Both the position numbers and the translations under genes were made by a program. Of a DNA stretch of 64,000 bases, positions 36,500 to 45,922 are shown piece by piece. The DNA comes from Talpa occidentalis (Eukaryota; Chordata; Mammalia; Eulipotyphla; Talpidae): contig NW_023604295.1 of NCBI RefSeq assembly GCF_014898055.3, forward strand, positions 69,890,545 to 69,954,544. Reading direction: 5' to 3'. A model generated the notes under the pieces. The model was given only the letters and a program-made list of their open reading frames with translations. It was not told the origin of the DNA and ran no database searches. Positions within the stretch are counted from its first letter, which is position 1. Each line of letters starts with the position of its first letter.

Positions 36500-37139
36500 A
36501 TATTAGTTTGTGAGCTGTTAAAAGAACAAAAAACTGGATTTCTCCTACACAAACCAGATCTGGCTATAAACATTAGTTTACCAAACCTTGCTTATAAATA
36601 GAGTTCTAATGAACTCTATTTAGTGTGTTTATATTAAGCATATTTAATAAAATTTATGTGTATGCTTAAATTAAATCTTAACATCTCATTGATTTTTTTC
36701 TACTTTTTCTGTCCATTCTTAGATTTTTGTCTCTCTCTGATTGCTTTTGAACTAATTATTTTTCAAGATTCCATTTTATAGCAATTATTCTATTACTATT
36801 TAAACACATGTTTAAGTACTCTAGTTGTTTTCCTCGAGTTTCTGATTCACATATTTTATTAATCACAGTCTATCTTCTAATTATTTTATAATAACTTCAT
36901 TTATGTAATGAAATATCCTTACTATAATATATGTACAATCTTCCCTTCCATCTTTTGTATTATTTTTCCATATGTTTTCCTTTCACACATCATACATAAA
37001 CTTGAAATAATTTGTTATTATAATTTTCTTTAGTGAATCAGTAATACATATATATGTATATATATGTATGTATTTCCACTGATAGAAATTACTGACTTCA
37101 TTGAATAGCTAAAACTTTCTCTATTGTCATATTTCTTTG
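36500..37139. other. AT-rich unique sequence, no gene
   Basis: A short TATATGTA-rich run lies at 37048-37071. Nothing else. Confidence 0.5.
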
Positions 37140-37930
37140 TTCTGAAGAACTGCCTTTAGTATTTTATGTATTTTCCATATATGTTCTGTTTTCTCCTTTG
37201 CTTAATTAGTTTTTTATCAATTACAGCTTTCAACATGTCCATTCTAGTTGTTTTAAATTCCTCATCTGAGACTTCAAATATGTTTGGCTTAGTTTTGTCT
37301 ACTGTTGATTACTTTCTCTTTTGCCAGTGGATTTTGGGGAGTGGGTTGTATATGTACATATGTACATTCTTGTACGTGTGTGCATGCATGGGTGTCAGAT
37401 ACTTTTTGTTGTTGTTGAAAGACAGCATGTGTAAGTCAGTAAGGACTGACATATACAGTATTTATGACTGGCATATCCTGTCCCTATCACCTAGATCTCT
37501 TCTGGAGAATTTGCTAGCCATAGAGATTTTCTTTTTCTTTTTAATTTGTCCCACATCCTGATTAAGACTCAGTCTTGCACATATTTATTAAGTGCAAGAG
37601 TTAGGTCTTTCTCAGTGAACAGTTTTGGGATATCACTATTCATTTAGGCCCTGTGCAATTTACGTGCAATTCTATTCCGAAGACTTTGAATTTCTTTTTT
37701 TTTTCTTTTAGAGTAAAGGATTTGAGTAGTGTTTCTGCCTTTTCTACATAAGCAGTACTCCAAATCTATATCAATGAGAAGTGTTTCTGATTTCCCATTT
37801 TACCCCTCATATTTCTTATGAATATCTACTAAGTTTTCATGAAGAGCCTGAGAATAGCACAGACTCACCTTTTGTGTGTGACTAATTTTGGGTCTATATT
37901 CTTAGGAAAGACAATATTTAACCTTTAGCA
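37140..37930 (-). mobile_element. Probable L1 5'UTR fragment (antisense)
   Basis: Phrases such as TTGTTGTTGAAAGACAGCAT (near 37407) and TTAAATTCCTCATCTGAGAC (near 37254) match the antisense of old L1 5' regions. No intact frame; the right end is uncertain. Confidence 0.6.
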
Positions 37931-39459
37931 ATTAATGAAAATTTTATCTGATTCTTACTCACTTGTATCACAGCTCAGGCATCATTCTGTTTTGTTATTC
38001 CAATATTCTTGTCAAAGCAAATACAGCTACCTCTAAGGATGTTTGAGTATCCTGAAACCTTAGATCTCTGATGGGTTCAAGAAGGATTTTAATTTTGTGA
38101 TAGATTTGAAGGAAGTAACCTTTTAGATATATTTTAATGTCCTTAATTGCAGTTTGCAGATGGCTTACATTTGTCATTTGAACTTTGAAGGAACATTTGG
38201 AGGTTTCAGTGTCTCTTCAGGACACCAAAAAAAAAAAAAAGGCATTTATATAAAGAAGATATCTATCATGAAATCATTCCCAAGGTTAATTTTAGTTTGT
38301 ATTTGTACTAAACCTATAAAAGATGTTCAAGTCTATAAAACTTGCCCTCAAAGCAAACTTAATAGCCCTTTTCATTTCAGACAGTGTTTATTTGAACTTT
38401 CTCCAATACCAACATATAAAAAGAGTTTGAATTAGAAACCATACCATACAATAGCAGGAAGCAAAACAAATATTGATATTTGAGTACCTCTTCTACTATT
38501 TGTTAGAAAGATAGCATCCAACCTTTCTCATTCTAACAAATATAGGCATTAACTTCTATTTTGAGAGATGTAGAATGGATGACAATTTAACATATGTCCA
38601 GGTGTCATAAAATGTAAAATGGTATTTTCCCTACATAATATATTTAGGAAATTTTACTCATAAATCTATTTCAGAGCAGCAAAATCTAAAATAGTGAAAG
38701 AGTAGTGAAGAGAAAAAAAGGTAAAACAGTGAATCAGTAGTGAGAAGAAGTAATTGAACAGTTCAATTACTTTACTAATTCAGATCTTCTTAATGTTTAT
38801 TATTTCAGCAGCAAAACTATATAAAATAAAATTTATTATGTAATCACATTGTTATGGACAAAAAAAGATAATTTATAGAACTGTGGTATCAAAGGAAAAC
38901 TTTTTATTTTGTTTCAAAGGGGTGAATAATTAAAGTATATAAAGTTAATTCCAATGATGTATGTCCAGAAATCTTAGCAGCATTGAAACTGTAAACAAAT
39001 GTGAGAACAGGGTTAAAGGAACCACCAAGATGCTGAACTACCTAGAGACTATTAAAAATTGATGCACTTTACCATCCCCTGGGTCTGAAGAGGCCAAAAA
39101 AGAAAGTAATATTCTGTATCTGCTGAGAGTTTTAGTCATGAAAGAACAGCCATGTTCAGAGACCTGTATTCTTAGCAGAAGGCTTGGGTCACTGCTAAGC
39201 TACAAACCCCAGTGGCCCCAAAGAAATAAATATGCCACCTGTTTCTCTTCTCATTTTTTGATCTCCTGTCAGTGTATCCCATTGGTGGTAAGAAGTCAGA
39301 GATTAAGAGGCCTCAGATGAAAAAGTCTGTAGTGGTCAGACTTTTGCAATATAAGACAGGATAGAAAAGGAGTAAGAACAGGTCTGCAGAGACAAGAAGA
39401 AATTATCAAGTTCACTGGTTGTTAGTAACTATTTCATGTTTGATTTCAACTATTTAAAA
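37931..39459. other. Unique sequence, no gene; contains a perfect palindrome
   Basis: A/T-rich. A poly-A run lies at about 38226-38240. The palindrome at 38748-38772 is listed separately. No coding or named repeat signal. Confidence 0.5.
38748..38772. repeat. Perfect 12-base inverted repeat
   Basis: AAGTAATTGAAC and GTTCAATTACTT are perfect complements around a single A. It could form a small cruciform or be a protein-binding palindrome; nothing else supports a function. Confidence 0.9.
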
Positions 39460-40136
39460 TGCCCTGCTAATAATCTGCAAATTGTATTTTCTCCTATAAA
39501 CTAAGGGATATTTGGGTTGTTTCCATAGCTTACCTATGTAAAAAGTGTTGCAATAAACATAGGGATGTAGGTGTCATTTTGAATTAATGTTTTCGTGTCC
39601 TTTGGGTAGATTCCTAGGAGTGGAATTATTGGATTCTATGGAAGCTCCATTTTTAGTAGAGTGAGGAACCTCCTCACAGCTCTCCATAGCCCACAAATAG
39701 ATGACTTGATCAAGAAGATGTGGCATATATACATATTGGAATATTACTCTGCAATCAAAAGAGATAAACTCATGCCATTCACAATGTGGATGGAGCTGGA
39801 AGGAATTATGTTCAGTGAAATAAGCCAAAAAAAAATAAAGAAAAATATCAGATGGTTTCACTTAAGGAGGAATGTAGTGGAAAGAAATAAGGGATCAAGG
39901 AAAAAAGTAATTATAATAAAAAAAACAAAATGAACAGGCAACTATAAATCAGAGACAGTCTTCAGGGGAAGAGGAAGAAGAAGGATCAAAACAGGGAGGA
40001 ACACAAGGGACTCTGGCGATGGGACATGGGTGAATTGGTGGTGGGGATTTCATGGGGACTATATCTGAGAGGAGAAAGCATACATTATACAAGAATTATG
40101 TAAAATATATATAAAATTAAAAAAAAGATAAAAAAA
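39460..40136 (+). mobile_element. L1 3' end with 5' inversion (twin priming)
   Basis: 39465-39697 reads as antisense L1 (TTGGGTTGTTTCCATAGC, GCAATAAACATAGGGATG, TAGGAGTGGAATTATTGGAT). At about 39698 the strand flips and the rest is sense L1 3' end: AAGAAGATGTGGCATATATA, GTGAAATAAGCC, GCAACTATAAATCAGAGAC, GGGTGAATTGGTGGTGGG, then an A-rich tail at 40112-40136. In L1 order the two parts meet almost seamlessly, the signature of twin-primed reverse transcription. Confidence 0.85.
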
Positions 40137-41010
40137 TAACCTAGGTGATAGAGCAAAATAAATAAATGATCTCATCATATCTATGTTGAATGCTCATCTC
40201 AATAAGTAATAAATGGCCTTTATTATGTAAACGTTCATTTGAAACATTCTAACTTTCTTAGTCCCTTAAGTTTGAGGTTAATGAAGACTTCATGAACTCC
40301 TACAGTACCAACTAGAAAACATACACCACTCCACTATCCCATTCATGTCAGATTTGCCAGTGGGTGACACTCGATCACTGGATCACTGATTTGGTTCCTT
40401 TGCTGAGGTTGTTTTGTTTTGTTTTGTTTTTTGTAGGTCTCTATGAAATGGGCATGCAGGAGAGTAATACAGAAACAAAATAATCTTTGCGTGTGCCTTA
40501 ATTATTCATTTGTCTTTAATAAATTTCCTATTTATATTGTCACCTACTTTGTCTCTAGCAATATTTAAGGAAATAGATAGAGATTGCATAGCACTTTCCC
40601 TCATTTTTTGGTACTTCATGTACCATACAGGTCATAGGTGATGCTGTCCTGCATGTGTATGGGGTGGGGTGTTATGCTATCCTACATTGCCCACTTTGGG
40701 AGTGTATGTTGTGGCTAGGTCATCATTCTAATGATACATTTAAATGAAGTAAACTAACCAATTATATTTTCAGAAATCAAGTAGGCCATTTAAAATAAAA
40801 ATATAAATGATATAAATTTAAGATAAAGATGCAAATGTGATAAGACATCTTATTGGAACAAAAAAATAGTCATTTTACAAGAAAAGAGAATGTCACTACT
40901 GAGACATAGAAAAGAAGTTGAAATGTGAGAACTGTAATGTCCTGCTTGAATTTGTATTACTATTTTTTTTTTCACAAAACGTTGAGAATTTTCCTTAAAG
41001 AATGTACTTA
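40137..41010. other. Unique sequence, no gene
   Basis: No named feature. The 197-residue minus frame at 40850-41443 crosses the next SINE and its T-runs and is not a gene. Confidence 0.5.
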
Positions 41011-41023
41011 AATGTGGCCTTGG

Positions 41024-41330
41024 GGGCCTCCCCTGGTGGCGCAGTGGTTGAGCGCTGGACTGTGAAGCTGCCCGTAGCCTCTGCAGTGCCGATTCGATCC
41101 TCGGCTGCCGGCAAAGGTCCCACATGGCCCGACAGACCTCTCTCCTGCCACGCCCGCTGCTCCCCTCAGCAGTGTATTTCATCAATCTGCCTGTTCTGTT
41201 CCCCCCTCTGGCTCTGGTGAATTCTCTCACCCTCCCGTGCTTCTGACTATACCCAGTGCTTGTATAAATAAATAAATAAATCTTCAAAAAAAAAAAAAAA
41301 AAGAAGCTTAGACTATCATAAAAAAAAAAA
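41024..41330 (+). mobile_element. SINE type A with a second A-tail (short 3' transduction)
   Basis: The SINE proper is 41024-41302: head GGGCCTCCCCTGGTGGCGCAG, tail TAAATAAATAAATCTTC plus A17. It is followed by GAAGCTTAGACTATCAT and a second A-run, only then by the TSD TTGGCCTTGG-like copy (41331-41341; left copy TGGCCTTGG at 41015-41023). The 17 extra bases therefore probably moved with the SINE from its source locus. Confidence 0.87.
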
Positions 41331-41341
41331 ATTGGCCTTGG

Positions 41342-43330
41342 AACCACTAAATATAAAAGCATTTCTTTTATTTGAATTGAGCTCACTTTGTTTTTTAACA
41401 TCATTAGGTAAAGTACAAAAAAGAATACCTTGAATTTTAACAACTGGAACTTAAAGCAGTAGAACTTTGTAAATCTTTATGTAAATAATTTCCTACATCT
41501 ATCTTATTTGATTTTGAAGATGATATAGTTAATAATCAAATATCTTTTTATCAGAAATATGAACTGTATCTTATAAAATATACTTGACAGAAATTCTGGT
41601 TTTAAAAACTTGTGTGAAGTATTTCCCAGATTTTCCATCTGTGTTTCTAATTTATTCCACTAAAAATGAGGATGCCAGTATTGTAGGGATGAAATATAAT
41701 GACTGAATTCATGAGCAGTGGTTGGAAAACACTTGAAATGAAAAAAAGATATGGTAGATGCAACTTCAAAAAAATCTGGCTCTAAATGTATACATATAGC
41801 TAAAATTAGAATTTTTGAATTAAGTTTTTTTGGAAGCAAGATGCACAATATTTTATGAATCATAGAACAGCTTTGGTTGAAAGGATCATCATTTGAAATG
41901 ACTTTATCTTACAGTAGCAAAAATTTTGCCATCAGTTATAAGAATTATAAATTTCCAATTTCTAATAAAATTTAAGGCTATTGAAAATCCATAATAAATA
42001 AATAAAACTTTTATGAGTATACACTTTTATGTGGGAATAAAAAATGATTAATATCTGCATTAAAGCATGTAATCATCTTAACTCAAGAAAAGATTTTAAG
42101 AAATCTATTTTTACTACTACTATACTTCAGAATTTTTATTTATATCTAGAAACAAAGAAGACAGTAAGAGCTGAAACCTGTTTTAAGGTGAAGTATATTT
42201 GTATCAAATTTCAGTGAACTCCATGAATAGGGTTCAGTGCCCAGAGATGACCTGGTTATGTAGTTTTACCTATGATAAAACCTTGCATCTTGGAAACCAA
42301 ACCTGATGTTCTATTAGGGAAGCACTTCAGACAGTTTAGCTTTTGTAATTGTGTTTGAGACTTTAGGACACCTTTGGTGATCTGTTTCCAGGAATGTTTG
42401 ATGAAATAATTTGATTAAATATTTCTAAGAATATTTCTTATACTTGATTTGAAACTTTCTGAAACACTAAAAATGTACTTGTTAGGGAAAGAAAACTATT
42501 ATTTTTCAAAAGTTAATTGAGAACCACAGTACAATTTTACACATAAAACAATCAAAATATATGTTTACTTCAGTCTATCTGTAAGTAGAAAATAAAGTTA
42601 CATAAACATTCTTATGTGATTTTGGTATTATAACAATAAGAAATTCACATTAATTTATCTAATTTTTATTCATCCATTCTTAGGTAGGAATAGTACTTGA
42701 GTGAATTGCCCATAGATTTTCTATTTGCTCTAAAAAAGAAATCCTCTAAATATACTCCTAAAATAATAAAAAAAAACTATTATAACATCATCATTATAAT
42801 TTACTTGACTATTATAATTTACTTGACTATACCACATATAACTATTGTTTTTCTCATGAGAAATATTTGCCTTTTAATTTCATTGCTGACATATTTTTTA
42901 TTACTTCATTTAATTTCAGTTACTTCAAGAGGTGAAATTTTTATAAATTTTCCTTTTCATCATTTTTATACATAAAAAAATAACTATTAAAATTGAGCAA
43001 TATTTATTTTATAATATTCAAATGTAACAGGCATAAGGACTAAGGAAATTTTTCAAATATTATCAAATTAATATAAGTAAAATAATTTCATTTTGATGAG
43101 CATTCTAAAACTATGTGACTATAAGTCAGTTTAGCTGGACCTTATCAATTAATTTTCTTGGCTATAGGAATTTGGTCAGTTACTTTTGTAACAATAAAGA
43201 TATAACATATTGTTACCTAATATAACTTGCAGTTGTTAAATATATGTGAGTGTGTGTGTGCATCTGTGTATAAAGTAAATAAGATGAAACATAGTAATTC
43301 TTGTAATATGTGTGACAGTAAATACAGATG
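41342..43330. other. AT-rich unique sequence, no gene
   Basis: A perfect 18-base tandem, ATTATAATTTACTTGACT, occurs at 42793-42810 and 42811-42828. Otherwise no gene or named repeat. Confidence 0.5.
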
Positions 43331-43339
43331 TTTCATATT

Positions 43340-43659
43340 TTTTATAAAGATTTATTTTTATTTATTTATACAAGCACTAGGTACAGTCAGAAATGGTTTA
43401 CAGTGTCAATTTTTAGAGGACTATAACTAATTTGTATAACTAATTTGTATAGCGGGAGGGTGAGAGAATTCACCAGAGCCAGAGAGGGGAGCAGAGCAGG
43501 CAGAATGAAGTACACTGCTTAGGGGAGCAGCGGGCGCTGCAGGAGAGGTCTGAGCACCATGTGGGACCCTCCCTAGTGGTCAGGGATGGAACCGGCGCTG
43601 CAGAGGCTGCGGGCAGCTTCACAACCCAGCACTCCACCGCTGCGCCACCTGGGAGGCCC
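43340..43659 (-). mobile_element. SINE type A interrupted by a templated insert
   Basis: A reverse copy from AAAGATTTATTTTTATTTA to GCGCCACCTGGGAGGCCC, probable TSD TTTCATA at 43331-43337 and 43660-43666. After GTACAGTCAGAA the SINE consensus is broken by 43393-43451 and resumes at GCGGGAGGGTGAGAG. The inserted piece is not SINE sequence; it matches the empty target of the SINE at 12142-12497. Confidence 0.93.
43390..43451 (+). other. Copied empty-site patch from the 12 kb locus
   Basis: 43390-43438 equals 12116-12141 joined to 12515-12537, 49 bases without mismatch. The last 13 bases ACTAATTTGTATA are then repeated once (43426-43438, 43439-43451). The left junction shares GAA with the SINE and the right junction shares a G. 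One GC dinucleotide of the SINE consensus is lost. The pattern fits microhomology-mediated template switching or patch repair using a 12 kb allele without the SINE. Confidence 0.9.
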
Positions 43660-43666
43660 TTTCATA

Positions 43667-44111
43667 AAATTTAAGATGAGTTCCTTTTCTGGTTTACAAA
43701 ATGTGACAACACATCAGATTCATCATAAAACAACCTAATCATTGATTCCTTGTTTAAGGAAAAAATACCTGATGAAAAATTAATGTTATTTTTTATATCA
43801 TTGGAATTCAATTTTTCCCCATATACCCTAATGTGAGGAAACTAAATTCTGAATCTTAGTTTGGATGTCAGTGAGAAAATTATCTGTAGGAACAAAACTA
43901 CAAACAATAGAATTGCTCATATGAACAACTGTCTTTGTGATAATATTTGGCAAAATAATGAAAATGTCACTACTTCACCCTTAGCTGTTTTTTGTAGGGA
44001 AATCACTTTACTTCTGGAAAAGAAGAACTATGCTTTTAAGATAATAATCGTAAAATACAGGAAAGCTAAGTTAATTAATCGTCATTAAAATTATAGATAC
44101 TGATTGACAAT
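43667..44111. other. Unique sequence, no gene
   Basis: A 75-residue plus frame (43861-44088) is unsupported by motifs. Confidence 0.5.
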
Positions 44112-44123
44112 AGAAATATAAGA

Positions 44124-44400
44124 GGGGACCTCCCTGTTGGTACAAGGGGTCAAGTCTCACTATGCAGCTATTGACAGCTGCTGCAGCACAAGTTTGATCC
44201 CCGGCCAGGGAGCTGACCTGCATGGTACAGCATAACTCATCTCTCTGGCCCTCTGCTCACCTCAGCAGTGCATTTCAGTCAGTCCACCTGTTCTGCTCCC
44301 CACTCTATCTCTGGTGAATCTTCTCACCCCCTACCCCTGCATCTCTTGACTACACCACAGTTCTTATATGCATAAATAAATAAAATGAATCTTAACAAAA
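44124..44400 (+). mobile_element. SINE type B, diverged
   Basis: The head is GGGGACCTCCCTGTTGGTAC with AGGGGTCAAGTC; the tail is GCATAAATAAATAAAATG plus an A-rich end. TSD AGAAAT(A/G)TAAGA at 44112-44123 and 44401-44412. Confidence 0.9.
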
Positions 44401-44412
44401 AGAAATGTAAGA

Positions 44413-44736
44413 AGTAATTAATCTAATATGTTCACCAATAGAATTTATTATGAAGAATAATAGAGGGAAAATGTGATTCTTTCAGCACTTGATCAAACAA
44501 AAACAACTTTAAAAGTCACTGACAGACTTTTATCTCATATTTCTATATAAAGTTATGAAGAATGAATCAAGGAAATTAAATTGATTCTTGAAGAGTCACC
44601 TGGTAATCAAGTTTTTGTATAATATACATTAATTTTTACTGTAATTAATTTATTTGATCTTTTGAAATGTAGTGACGTGTGTTCCGAAATAAGGTGTGTT
44701 TTGTAACTCTAGGGCTATTACAAGAGAAGAGAACAA
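44413..44736. other. AT-rich unique sequence
   Basis: Nothing recognised. Confidence 0.5.
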
Positions 44737-44752
44737 AAATCCATTATTTCTA

Positions 44753-44997
44753 GGGCCTCCCCTGGTGGCACAGCGGTTGAGCTCTGGGCTGCGAACAGTT
44801 CAATCCCCGGCCACCCACGAGGGTCCCACAAGGCACGCAGACCTCTCCTGCCGCCCGCTGCTCCCCTCAGCAGTGTATTTTGTCAGTCTGCCTGTTCTGT
44901 TCCCTGCTCTGGCTCTGGTGAATTCTCTCACCCTCCTGCGCTTCTGACTGTACCCAGTGCTTGTATAAATAAATAAATAAATCTTTTTTTTTTTTTT
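44753..44997 (+). mobile_element. SINE type A ending in a poly-T run
   Basis: The head is GGGCCTCCCCTGGTGGCACAG, with a deletion before the B box (GCGAACAGTTCAATCCCC). The tail is TATAAATAAATAAATAAATC followed by T14 instead of the usual TCTTT plus A-run. TSD AAATCCATTATTTCTA, perfect 16 bases, at 44737-44752 and about 44998-45013. Confidence 0.92.
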
Positions 44998-45013
44998 AAA
45001 TCCATTATTTCTA

Positions 45014-45540
45014 AAAAAAAACACATTTGAAGGAAAGTACATGTGAGTATGTATAGAGAAGGACCAGTATGGAATGCAAGTAGCTGAATTCTGAATGCTT
45101 ATAAAGACAAGTGTAACACCTGAAGGTCTCTGACAGAATCTTTTGGGTTTATGAGTCAATAAGAGTAGAAATGATATGATATGAAATATAAGATGCCATA
45201 GAGTTATAACTGGAGAGACTTGCTACATCTAGTCCCAGTTCTTTCTTTTTAAGTATTGTGCCAAAAAATACTCACAACCTTGTACATATTTCACAACTTC
45301 TGGTGATCATTTGGGGATCATAATGTGATAGATTTTGGAAATGAGTTGGAAAATAATGTGTATCAACTACAGGCCAATGTGAAAAGGAACTGGTACATAT
45401 CTCTCTGGTTATTTCTTCTTCTGATGCATAGATATGTAAGAAAATATTCCAGAGAGTGTAGGTATATGAAGGTAAAGCTTATGTTAGCCTAGTGTCCTGT
45501 GTGAATGTGTGGGAGATAGCCTCCAGGCAAATTGTGATGT
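45014..45540. other. Unique sequence, no gene
   Basis: No named feature. Confidence 0.5.
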
Positions 45541-45636
45541 GTGTGTGTGGGGAGAGAGAGAGAGAGGGAAAGGGAGATAGAGAGGGAAAGGGAGAGAGGG
45601 AGAAAGGAAGGGGGGAGCGGGAGGGGGAGAGAGAGA
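45541..45636. repeat. GA-rich polypurine tract
   Basis: About 85 bases of almost pure purine (GAGAGAGAGAGGGAAAGGG and variants) after a short GT run. The following type A SINE sits at its 3' edge. Confidence 0.9.
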
Positions 45637-45642
45637 CCTTTA

Positions 45643-45912
45643 GGGCCTCCCCATTGGCACAGCGGTTGAGCGCTGGGTTGTGAAGCTGCCCGCAGCCTCT
45701 GCAGCTCCAGTTTGATCCCCAGCCACCGGAGGAGGAGGAGGGTCCCACATGGCCGCAGATGTCTTCTGCCGCCTGCTGCTCCCCACTGCAGTGTACTTAG
45801 GTCCTTCTGCCTGCTCTGCTCCCTGCTCTGGCTCTGGTGAATTCTCTCACCCTCCTGCGCTTCTGATTGTACCCAGTGCTTGTATAAATAAATAAATCTT
45901 AAAAAAAAAAAA
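45643..45912 (+). mobile_element. SINE type A
   Basis: The head is GGGCCTCCCCATTGGCACAG, B box AGTTTGATCCCC, a short GGA expansion (CCGGAGGAGGAGGAGGG), tail TATAAATAAATAAATCTT plus A-run. Approximate TSD GAGACCTTTA (45633-45642) and GAAACCTTTA (45913-45922). Confidence 0.9.
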
Positions 45913-45922
45913 GAAACCTTTA

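Noticed and set aside
37166..37561. 131-residue plus-strand frame
   Set aside because: It overlaps antisense L1 5'UTR-like sequence and has no domain signature.
40850..41443. 197-residue minus-strand open frame, the longest in the window
   Set aside because: It runs through poly-T runs and the complement of a SINE (41024-41330); the composition and boundaries follow the repeat, not a gene.
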